A stretch of DNA of 64,000 nt from Zhouia spongiae. GTDB taxonomy: Bacteria > Bacteroidota > Bacteroidia > Flavobacteriales > Flavobacteriaceae. The notes below the pieces were generated by a model. That model was given only the letters and a program-made list of their open reading frames with translations, did not search any database and was not told the origin of the DNA. Position 1 is the stretch's first letter. Every line of letters begins with the position of its first letter. The position numbers and the translations under genes were made by a program. This document shows, piece after piece, positions 54,523 through 61,744 of this stretch. The stretch spans positions 186,001 through 250,000 of the forward strand of contig NZ_CP094326.1 in the NCBI RefSeq assembly GCF_022760175.1. Direction: 5' to 3'.

Positions 54523-55281
54523 CTACCTGATGAAAACCAATTCTTTGTCTGTTGACATTTCTTCACTAAACCCATAGCCTTCATAATTAAAACCTTTTAC
54601 CTCATCTATGGTATTTACATTATGATCTACAATATAGCGTGTCATATAACCACGAGCCAGCTTGGCAAAGGTCATTATGGTTTTATATTCGCCATTTTTG
54701 AAGTCTTTAAAGCTGGCAGTGAGTACAGGCACTTTTAAGGCTTTTGTATCAATTGCTTTAAAGTATTCATTACTCGCAAGATTCAGAAACAGTTCGCCTT
54801 CCTCCAATTCATTATTCAGTGCCTGAGTCACTTTTTTCTTCCAGAATTCGTACAGGTTCTTATTTTTTCCCACCGGAAATTTAGTTCCCATTTCTAATCG
54901 GTATGGCTGAATAAGATCTAAAGGTTTTAGCATGCCGTAAAGCCCCGATATAATACGAACCGTGTTCTGTAACTTACCCATTTTTTCCTCAGGGATATTA
55001 TACGCATCAAGCCCTCTATATACATCTCCGCTAAAAGCGTATACAGCCTGGCGTGCATTTTCCGGTGAAAAGGGTAAACTCCACTCCTGATTCCGTTCAT
55101 AATTCAGTTGTCCCAGGTTATCCGAAATACTCATGAGCCTGGATAAACTCTTAGCCGATTTCTTTTTCAATAGTTTATTGATACGTTCCGCTTCCGTTAA
55201 AAAACAAGCTTCTGTATTAAGCGTAGTAGGTAATTTAGACTCAAAATCTAAAGATTTAGCAGGTGATATAACTAGTTTCAT
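54523..55281 (-). CDS. yaaA: Peroxide-stress protein YaaA
   Basis: 252 residues, full-length YaaA (DUF328) family: MKLVISPAKSLDFES at the start, YAFSGDVYRGLDA, VRIISGLYGMLKPLDLIQPYRLEMG. In E. coli YaaA lowers free iron and limits DNA damage under peroxide; a role in DNA binding has been described. Six bases after a VOC-domain gene. Confidence 0.95.
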   Translation of the reverse strand: MKLVISPAKSLDFESKLPTTLNTEACFLTEAERINKLLKKKSAKSLSRLMSISDNLGQLNYERNQEWSLPFSPENARQAVYAFSGDVYRGLDAYNIPEEKMGKLQNTVRIISGLYGMLKPLDLIQPYRLEMGTKFPVGKNKNLYEFWKKKVTQALNNELEEGELFLNLASNEYFKAIDTKALKVPVLTASFKDFKNGEYKTIMTFAKLARGYMTRYIVDHNVNTIDEVKGFNYEGYGFSEEMSTDKELVFIR

Positions 55282-55287
55282 ACGATA

Positions 55288-55941
55288 TTATTTCTGTATT
55301 ATTATTTTTCCGTTTTTATATATAAAATTATAGTCGCCCCTTACTTCCAGGTCAGTGAATAATACTTCATCTCCCGTCGGAAACCATTTTTTTTCATTCT
55401 TATTGACTAATATAAACAATCCTTCTTCATTACCTGCTGCACAAAATCTGGCAAAACTCCCATCATACACCGGCAGCTTTTTTGTCAGGTTTAAAGCATT
55501 GTAAACCCTCTCAATGTCTGTTGTTGCTATGCCGACCTCACTGATATTAATGACGCTCTCTATAGAAAACCCTGTTTCTTCTTTAATCTCCAGGTTCCTC
55601 CTGGCTATAAATTCAACTATATTCTTATCTGCATCATAAAAATACAGAGCCCTTGCATTCCAACCTGAAAAATCAATAATGTCATTATTCTCAAAAGGCA
55701 ATAACTCAACACGCTGCTTAAGCCACTCCAGGGCATACTGTTCTGTATATGGAGGTATGTTAAAAGCAAAATGCCCGGGTACGGCAGTATTCCTTTTCAA
55801 AAAACTGAGGGTACTTTCTCCTGTCTGAAACGAAATTTTTTCATTAGAGTTAACGAGAAGAGGGAATCCCAGCGTCTTATGATAAAAAGTCCGCTGCTCT
55901 TCCATATTCGGTGTATATAATATGAGTTCTTTTACCTTCAT
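55288..55941 (-). CDS. VOC-family (glyoxalase-like) protein
   Basis: 217 residues with two tandem betaalphabetabetabeta modules: 1-115 (KVKELILYTPNMEEQRTFYHKTLGF) and about 128-215 (NISEVGIATTDIERVYNAL). Metal-ligand positions are unclear. Possible dioxygenase, glyoxalase or antibiotic-resistance fold; the substrate cannot be assigned. Probably cotranscribed with yaaA. Confidence 0.85.
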   Translation of the reverse strand: MKVKELILYTPNMEEQRTFYHKTLGFPLLVNSNEKISFQTGESTLSFLKRNTAVPGHFAFNIPPYTEQYALEWLKQRVELLPFENNDIIDFSGWNARALYFYDADKNIVEFIARRNLEIKEETGFSIESVINISEVGIATTDIERVYNALNLTKKLPVYDGSFARFCAAGNEEGLFILVNKNEKKWFPTGDEVLFTDLEVRGDYNFIYKNGKIIIQK

Positions 55942-56026
55942 TTTTACTTGAAGATAAAATTAACACTCATACATGGTATCCGGAAGTATTTTATGAACTA
56001 TTATCCTATACGATAATAATCATTTT

Positions 56027-57064
56027 CTATTCAAGATCTTTATGTCTGGCATAATTACGCCATTTGTCCAGGCATTCGACCATATCGGCCGGGAGTTCTG
56101 AATCAAACCTTAAAAACGCTCCCGTTTCAGGGTGTTCAAAACCGAGTGTTTTGGCATGTAGCGCTTGTCGGGGAAGTACCTTAAAACAATTTTCAACAAA
56201 CTGCTTGTATTTGGTAAAGGAAGTCCCTTTCAATATCTTATCCCCTCCATAACGTGCATCGTTAAACAAGGTATGCCCTATATGTTTCATATGTACGCGG
56301 ATCTGGTGGGTACGGCCGGTTTCCAATTTACAGGACACCAATGTAACATAACCCAGTCGCTCCGTAACTTTATAATGGGTAACCGCTTCTTTACCATGGC
56401 TGCCGTCTGTAAAAACGTCCATCTGTAAACGGTTCTTATGATGACGTCCGATATGCCCTTCTACAGTACCTTCCTCTTCTTCTATATTCCCCCAAACGAG
56501 GGCTGCATATTCCCGTTCACTTGTCTTTTCAGCAAATTGGTTCGATAAATGGTTCAAGGCATGTTCGGTTTTAGCAATAACCAGTAAGCCCGTAGTATCC
56601 TTATCGATCCGGTGTACTAGCCCCGGACGGTTATCGCTGTTATTGGGCAGGTTGTCAAAATGGTATACCAATGCATTAATCAGGGTTCCTGAATAATTAC
56701 CATGACCAGGATGTACCACCATTCCTGCCGGCTTATTAATAACCAGTAAAGTATCGTCTTCATATACGATATCAAGAGGAATATTCTCAGGTGTCAGTAA
56801 ATGCTCATAAGGCGGATACTCAAACAACACCTTTACCACGTCGTTGGCTTTCACTTTGTAGTTCTGCTTTACCGGTTTGCCATTTACATGAATGTTACCG
56901 TTCTTGGCCGCTTGCTGAATTTTATTTCTTGTAGCATTCTCAATAAAATTCATTAAAAATTTATCGACCCTTAAAGGATTTGAAAGTTTCCCCGCATCAA
57001 AGCTATAATGCTCGTATAACTCATCGTCCTGACTGTCTATTTCATTTTGATCTTCAGCGCTCAT
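56027..57064 (-). CDS. RluD-family 23S rRNA pseudouridine synthase
   Basis: 345 residues. N-terminal S4 RNA-binding domain (about 31-80), catalytic domain with GLVHRIDKDTTGLLVIAK (catalytic D154) and the C-terminal GRTHQIRVHMKHIGH. RluD makes pseudouridines in helix 69 of 23S rRNA. It is 6 bases after the PASTA gene, an arrangement I recall from Flavobacteriia (PASTA, rluD, ddl, coaD). Confidence 0.94.
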   Translation of the reverse strand: MSAEDQNEIDSQDDELYEHYSFDAGKLSNPLRVDKFLMNFIENATRNKIQQAAKNGNIHVNGKPVKQNYKVKANDVVKVLFEYPPYEHLLTPENIPLDIVYEDDTLLVINKPAGMVVHPGHGNYSGTLINALVYHFDNLPNNSDNRPGLVHRIDKDTTGLLVIAKTEHALNHLSNQFAEKTSEREYAALVWGNIEEEEGTVEGHIGRHHKNRLQMDVFTDGSHGKEAVTHYKVTERLGYVTLVSCKLETGRTHQIRVHMKHIGHTLFNDARYGGDKILKGTSFTKYKQFVENCFKVLPRQALHAKTLGFEHPETGAFLRFDSELPADMVECLDKWRNYARHKDLE

Positions 57065-57070
57065 CTAAAT

Positions 57071-57622
57071 TTATTTATTACCGTTACCGCAGATCAAGTC
57101 TATCTTCGATGTCTTGGGAAGCAATGTTCCCGGCTCAATCTCTTTCCCCTCAAATTTAATTCCAAGTACCATATCCTTACCTATATTATCGACATAAGTT
57201 ACCTCTCCGACTTCCAGGCCGACAGCTTTTATAATTGAGGTAGCAGTACGAAGGGTTTCCTGAACTACTTTCGGCACACTTACCTTTCGATATCCGGATG
57301 GGTTTATAGTCAGGTAGATCTTTCTGCCTTCTTTTACCTTATTGCCTGCCGGCGGATTCTGCTCAATTACAGACTTGGTCGGAAACGAAGGATTGTAATT
57401 TGTAGAATCTAAAACAAGATAATTAAGCTTTACTTTTTCTAATGTCATTTGCACCTCATTGATGGTTTTCTTAGAAAGATCAGGAACCTCAATATACTCG
57501 CCATGATTCGTCGATATTTTTAACCATTGCATTATTCCAAAAACTACCACCACCAGAACTATCAAGGCTAACAGTAATTGTTTTAAAAACGTTTTACTGA
57601 CAACAAACTTTATTAAACCCAT
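57071..57622 (-). CDS. PASTA-domain membrane protein
   Basis: 183 residues: a TM near the N-terminus (about 14-33) and two PASTA domains (about 42-109 and 113-180; EVPDLSKKTINEVQMTLEKVKL, VSVPKVVQETLRTATSIIKAVGLEVG) facing the periplasm. PASTA domains bind peptidoglycan stem peptides. Divergent from ddl, which makes the D-Ala-D-Ala precursor, so a link to cell-wall synthesis is plausible. It has no kinase or penicillin-binding domain. Confidence 0.93.
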   Translation of the reverse strand: MGLIKFVVSKTFLKQLLLALIVLVVVVFGIMQWLKISTNHGEYIEVPDLSKKTINEVQMTLEKVKLNYLVLDSTNYNPSFPTKSVIEQNPPAGNKVKEGRKIYLTINPSGYRKVSVPKVVQETLRTATSIIKAVGLEVGEVTYVDNIGKDMVLGIKFEGKEIEPGTLLPKTSKIDLICGNGNK

Positions 57623-57776
57623 ACTATTAATTTAAAAGGCACACGAAGATAAACTTTTTTATTCGGCACTTCTTGTTACAGAATGCAAATTTGTAAAATT
57701 TAGTCTACATATCTTAACTTTCATATAGGAAATATAGAAAACTATATCCCATTGAACAGTTACAACAATAAATTGA

Positions 57777-57784
57777 TATTTTTG
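57777..57784 (+). promoter_or_regulatory. Candidate -7 element of the ddl-coaD operon
   Basis: TATTTTTG fits TAnnTTTG. The nearest upstream TTG (57752-57754) is 22 bases away, longer than the 18-19 seen at other promoters here. Confidence 0.45.
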
Positions 57785-57812
57785 TTTAACGTATTTTTAA
57801 TTGTTTTGGTAC

Positions 57813-58796
57813 ATGCAAAAGAATATAGCCATCATCATGGGCGGTTACTCAAGCGAGTATATCATATCACTTCAAAGCGGCGAAGTAGTTCACAACTATT
57901 TGAATAAAGAGAAATACAAGCCCTACAAAATACACATCTTTAAAGAAAAGTGGGTTTATGTAGATGCGGATAATAATGAAACTCCTGTCGACAGAAATGA
58001 CTTTTCCATCACGTTAAATGAACACAAAATCTATTTTGACTGTGTTTTCAATGCCATACATGGCTCTCCGGGAGAAGATGGGTATATGCAGGCCTATTTT
58101 GAATTATTGAAAATTCCGATTACCGGTTGCGGATTCTACCAGTCGGCACTGACATTCAACAAACGCGACCTGCTATCGGTTCTAAAACCATACGGGATTA
58201 AATCTGCCACTTCTTATTATTTAAATCAGGGAGATGAAGTCCGGGAAAATGAGATCATAACAAAAGTGGGGCTTCCATGCTTTGTCAAAGCCAATAAGGC
58301 GGGAAGCAGTTTTGGAGTATCCAAAGTAACAACCCGGGAAGAATTGATTCCGGCAATTGAAACAGCCTACAACGAAGACGATGAAATCATTATCGAATCC
58401 TTTTTAGATGGTACCGAAGTTTCTGTGGGGGTTATTACCTATAAAGGAAATGTTAAAGTACTCCCCATTACTGAAATCGTTTCTGAAAACGAGTTTTTTG
58501 ATTATGAAGCCAAATATCTGGGGAAATCCCAGGAGATTACACCCGCCGGAATTCCGGATGAATGGACACAAAAAGTGAGTGAGGTTGCTGAAAAAGTATA
58601 CCGGATACTTAAAATGAAAGGTTTTAGCAGAAGTGAGTATATTTTTGTTGATGGTGAGCCTCATTTACTGGAGGTTAACACCACCCCCGGTTTAACAGAA
58701 GCCAGCATCCTGCCACAACAGGCACAACAGGCAGGAATAAGCCTATCGATGCTTTTTGAAAATGCTATTGAAGAAGCTTTAAATCAAAAATTGTAA
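57813..58796 (+). CDS. ddl: D-alanine--D-alanine ligase
   Basis: 327-residue ATP-grasp enzyme, from the ATG at 57813 (MQKNIAIIMGGYSSEYIISL); the frame is open to a TTG four codons earlier. HGSPGEDG, the ATP-grasp lysines (VKANKAGSSFGVSKV) and EVNTTPGLTEASILPQQ are intact. Makes the D-Ala-D-Ala dipeptide of peptidoglycan. Cotranscribed with coaD, 9 bases downstream. Confidence 0.97.
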   Translation: MQKNIAIIMGGYSSEYIISLQSGEVVHNYLNKEKYKPYKIHIFKEKWVYVDADNNETPVDRNDFSITLNEHKIYFDCVFNAIHGSPGEDGYMQAYFELLKIPITGCGFYQSALTFNKRDLLSVLKPYGIKSATSYYLNQGDEVRENEIITKVGLPCFVKANKAGSSFGVSKVTTREELIPAIETAYNEDDEIIIESFLDGTEVSVGVITYKGNVKVLPITEIVSENEFFDYEAKYLGKSQEITPAGIPDEWTQKVSEVAEKVYRILKMKGFSRSEYIFVDGEPHLLEVNTTPGLTEASILPQQAQQAGISLSMLFENAIEEALNQKL

Positions 58797-58805
58797 ATTT
58801 ACCTG

Positions 58806-59267
58806 ATGAGAAGAGCTGTTTTCCCAGGATCTTTCGATCCCATTACCCTAGGGCATTATGATATTATCATGAGAGGTGTTTCTCTTTTTGATGAACTCGT
58901 TATTGCCGTAGGAATAAATGCCGACAAAAAATATATGTTTTCTCTTGAAAAAAGAAAACAATTCATAGCAGAAGCTTTTAAGAATGAGCCTAAAATAAAA
59001 GTAATGACCTACGAAGGGTTAACGGTAGATTTCTGTAAAAAGATCAACGCCCAATTTATTTTAAGGGGATTACGAAATCCGGCAGATTTTGAATTTGAAA
59101 AAGCCATCGCTCATACAAATCGTAAACTCTCTGAAATTGAGACCGTGTTCTTATTGACTTCTTCCGGGAAATCTTATATCAGCTCATCGATCGTTCGAGA
59201 TGTTATCCGCAACGGAGGTGATTATACTGGACTCGTTCCCGATACCGTTCACTTAAAAAACGAATAA
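58806..59267 (+). CDS. coaD: Phosphopantetheine adenylyltransferase
   Basis: 153-residue nucleotidyltransferase of coenzyme A synthesis. TxGH nucleotide motif in FPGSFDPITLGH, and ISSSIVRD (family ISSTxxR) near the C-terminus. Complete and of normal length. Its last 43 codons (stop included) plus the downstream region are repeated, in the same orientation, at 61426-61737; see the direct repeat. Confidence 0.97.
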   Translation: MRRAVFPGSFDPITLGHYDIIMRGVSLFDELVIAVGINADKKYMFSLEKRKQFIAEAFKNEPKIKVMTYEGLTVDFCKKINAQFILRGLRNPADFEFEKAIAHTNRKLSEIETVFLLTSSGKSYISSSIVRDVIRNGGDYTGLVPDTVHLKNE

Positions 59268-59288
59268 CACACATAAGTAAAACCTAAA

Positions 59289-59402
59289 AAACATTTCGAC
59301 GCAAGTCCCATGAAATTCCGTCAGGACTATTTCACAAGGACAAGTCCGCCTGAATGGACACGGGCAGGCGTAGGAGCATTTAAATCTCGATGATCGAGTA
59401 AA
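59289..59402 (+). repeat. Interspersed repeat, copy C
   Basis: Same family as A and B: AAACATTTCGACGCAAGTCC, one central unit instead of two, a CGCCTG...CAGGCG inverted pair, GGAGCATTT and the invariant hairpin CTCGATGATCGAG with TAAA. It lies 21 bases after the coaD stop. Confidence 0.85.
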
Positions 59403-59406
59403 AAAC

Positions 59407-59440
59407 AAAGGCAGTCGGTGAAGAGCACTGCCTTTACTTT
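59407..59440. terminator. Terminator between coaD and GH110 gene
   Basis: AAAGGCAGT (59407-59415) with ACTGCCTTT (59427-59435), 9-bp stem, 11-base loop and T-rich tract. Serves convergent coaD and GH110 transcripts. An identical structure is at 61694. Confidence 0.85.
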
Positions 59441-59442
59441 TT

Positions 59443-61269
59443 TTACTTTACGATCAAATCTTCTTCTTCATTATAACCGCCTTCAAATTCGTTATTATCT
59501 ATAGTGAAGTCGACAACGCTCTCAAATAAGAACTTTGCCTTATTCCAGTGAAATGGATGGTAAGCAGTGTTCATATCTATTACATTGTTCCTAAAAGTCA
59601 GTCCTTTAACTGACTTTGCATAAAGAATCGGGCTATCAAAAGTTTCAAAATAATTGTCTTCAATAATTATCTCATCCCCATGAAAATAATTCTCCTGCTC
59701 ATTTAAATTTGGAATCTCCGGATAAATGGAAATTACAGCATTAGTGAATTGATAATAACTGGTAAGTGCATTGATAAACTTATTATTCCTGATGATAACA
59801 TTGGTACAAGACCCGGTTTCATACCAACCATTACAATCACCACACAACAATATCGCAGTACCCGATGTATGGTCGAAAGTGTTATTTTCAGCTATGGTTT
59901 TTAAAGGCGTACTAAATAATGCACCCCGGGCCCTGTTATTGCGAACAATGTTATCCGAAAACACAACCTCTGGTGTCCATTCGAGGTTCTCAATACCAAA
60001 CGCTTCTGTTTCGGTAATTTCCTGAGGGATTGGCTCTTTAAATTCAATTCGAAATTCTTTCGCCCCCAGATTCGTCTTGCTGTCTACAGGCTTTATGGTT
60101 GCGATGGTAGCCTTTTTACTCAACAAATCCATCGTATTTGCTTTTACAAACTGTACCTGGTCTCCCGGATATCCCCAATCAAAACCCCAGGCTTGCGAAT
60201 GCATATAACGGGCATGTACCACCTTTTCAGAGACTCTTTTAGTCACCTTCAAATAAGTTCCGTGTACATTAATGGCATCATCCATCATATTTTCATACAA
60301 CCCGTTTTTAGATCTGATTACACCTTTGCATCCGGAAAAATGTGTAGCATCTGCCTGGGTCGTAAAATACCTCGGATCATCAGCCCCTTTTAAAGCCACA
60401 TTAAAATTATTGAGACTGATATGCGCTGTCATTTGAGCTAACAATCCCATTCCCTCTGCGTAATGTACCGTCACTCCTTCTAAAGCCACATTTTGGCTAT
60501 ATTGCACAAAAATTCCCGGCGCAGGGCGATTCCATGTCCGCATAACCACCACAGTTCCCGGAACTAACCGCTTATCATCCCAGGGAGCCTTGATTATATG
60601 TGGTGCAACTTCAGCAACACCCTTCACTCCTAGCCGGATATCGCCTGTTTGATAAACAATTCTACGTGTATCTTTTTCAAAAGCAATCCCGGATGTAGGA
60701 GTATGCTCCCATCCCCTTCCTTTGGTTATTAACACACTATCTTTTACATCATAAGATACCCAGGGCGCTAGTTCGTATGTAATGGTTTTATTGATGGAGT
60801 CGTTTTTTACTATAGTTGCCTGTGCAATGTGTGGATTTTCAAAATCTATAGAAAAATTTCTTAAGGTAATACTATCACATTCCGAGATAGCCATTGGTAA
60901 CATTCTTCCATGAAATATAAATGTTGAATTTCCTCCGTCGAAGGTTACATTCTTCAAACCATCAAAATTAAAACCAGTACTTCTCGTCTTTACCTGGTCG
61001 TGATTCGAAATAAAATACAGGGTCGTATCAGCTTCTTCAGGAAAAAACTCATAACGTCCTTTATCAAAATTTACTACCACTTCCTTTCCGGATGCAGAGG
61101 CCTGTGCTATTTCTTTCAAGGCATTCGCCAAAGGAAGTGAATTATCAAAACCGGGTTCGGGCTTCAGACCGAAATCACTCATATTGAACACTTGCATTTT
61201 ACTGCATGAAATAAAGAGGAATACCGGCAACAGTAGTGTCGAAACCAATGAAGTTTTTACTAGGCGCAT
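59443..61269 (-). CDS. GH110-type alpha-galactosidase lipoprotein
   Basis: 608 residues: lipoprotein signal (FISC, C22), then a right-handed beta-helix with many N-x-F/I repeats. QADATHFSGCKG (D307) and MMDDAINVHG (D330, D331) match the spacing of the catalytic Asp residues of GH110 alpha-1,3-galactosidases, inverting enzymes acting on blood-group B antigens or marine galactans. Lone gene with no SusCD partner, on the minus strand between two 312-bp direct repeats; the last codon and stop lie inside copy 1. A TAGGTTTG -7 element is at 61307-61314. Likely acquired; the substrate is probably an algal or animal galactan (inference). Confidence 0.85.
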   Translation of the reverse strand: MRLVKTSLVSTLLLPVFLFISCSKMQVFNMSDFGLKPEPGFDNSLPLANALKEIAQASASGKEVVVNFDKGRYEFFPEEADTTLYFISNHDQVKTRSTGFNFDGLKNVTFDGGNSTFIFHGRMLPMAISECDSITLRNFSIDFENPHIAQATIVKNDSINKTITYELAPWVSYDVKDSVLITKGRGWEHTPTSGIAFEKDTRRIVYQTGDIRLGVKGVAEVAPHIIKAPWDDKRLVPGTVVVMRTWNRPAPGIFVQYSQNVALEGVTVHYAEGMGLLAQMTAHISLNNFNVALKGADDPRYFTTQADATHFSGCKGVIRSKNGLYENMMDDAINVHGTYLKVTKRVSEKVVHARYMHSQAWGFDWGYPGDQVQFVKANTMDLLSKKATIATIKPVDSKTNLGAKEFRIEFKEPIPQEITETEAFGIENLEWTPEVVFSDNIVRNNRARGALFSTPLKTIAENNTFDHTSGTAILLCGDCNGWYETGSCTNVIIRNNKFINALTSYYQFTNAVISIYPEIPNLNEQENYFHGDEIIIEDNYFETFDSPILYAKSVKGLTFRNNVIDMNTAYHPFHWNKAKFLFESVVDFTIDNNEFEGGYNEEEDLIVK

Positions 61270-61425
61270 AATATACGGATTACTTATAATTGATCTTTAG
61301 CACTTACAAACCTAAGGAATTACAAAAGCATCACGGAACATAGCAGACTAGTTTTTTTTAAGAAAAGAAACATTCAAATGAAAATTTCCCGCTCAATAAA
61401 CCTTAAGTACCTCCCGATAACAAAA

Positions 61426-61554
61426 GAGACCGTATTTTTATTGACTTCTTCCGGGAAATCTTATATCAGCTCATCGATCGTTCGAGATGTTATCCGCAAC
61501 GGAGGTGATTATACGGGACTCGTTCCTGATACCGTTCACTTAAAAAACGAATAA
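61426..61554 (+). pseudogene. coaD: coaD 3' fragment
   Basis: Last 42 codons and stop of coaD without promoter or start: ETVFLLTSSGKSYISSSIVR and so on. It translates to the same peptide as the C-terminus of the intact coaD at 58806. Cannot make a working enzyme. It marks the position where the intact coaD and its downstream region once met sulP directly. Confidence 0.9.
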
Positions 61555-61575
61555 CACACATAAGTAAAACCTAAA

Positions 61576-61689
61576 AAACATTTCGACGCAAGTCCCATGA
61601 AATTCCGTCAGGACTATTTCACAAGGACAAGTCCGCCTGAATGGATACGGGCAGGCGTGGGAGCATTTAAATCTCGATGATCGAGTAAA
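61576..61689 (+). repeat. Interspersed repeat, copy D
   Basis: Partner of copy C within the larger direct repeat. Differs from C at two positions (GACAC/GATAC and GTAGG/GTGGG). Same invariant 3' hairpin. Confidence 0.85.
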
Positions 61690-61693
61690 AAAC

Positions 61694-61727
61694 AAAGGCA
61701 GTCGGTGAAGAGCACTGCCTTTACTTT
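61694..61727. terminator. Terminator downstream of sulP
   Basis: Same hairpin as at 59407 (AAAGGCAGT/ACTGCCTTT). Ends the sulP transcript coming from the right. Confidence 0.85.
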
Positions 61728-61744
61728 TTTTACTTTAAGCTCTT

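Larger units (their letters stand above)
59139..59450 (+). repeat. 312-bp direct repeat, copy 1
   Basis: Starts at codon 112 of coaD, contains the coaD 3' end, an interspersed repeat (59289-59402), a terminator (59407-59435), and ends five bases past the stop codon of the GH110 gene. Its partner is 61426-61737. No indels; six substitutions. The two copies bracket 1975 bases of unique DNA with the GH110 gene. Confidence 0.95.
61426..61737 (+). repeat. 312-bp direct repeat, copy 2
   Basis: Repeats 59139-59450 with a constant offset of 2287 bases. Six mismatches (98% identity); the four in the coaD part are all third-position synonymous. Contains a coaD 3' fragment, interspersed repeat copy D and a terminator. 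It ends 7 bases before the stop codon of the sulP gene on the other strand. Confidence 0.95.

Noticed and set aside
61426-61554. Second coaD gene
   Set aside because: Only the last 42 codons and stop are present, without start or promoter.
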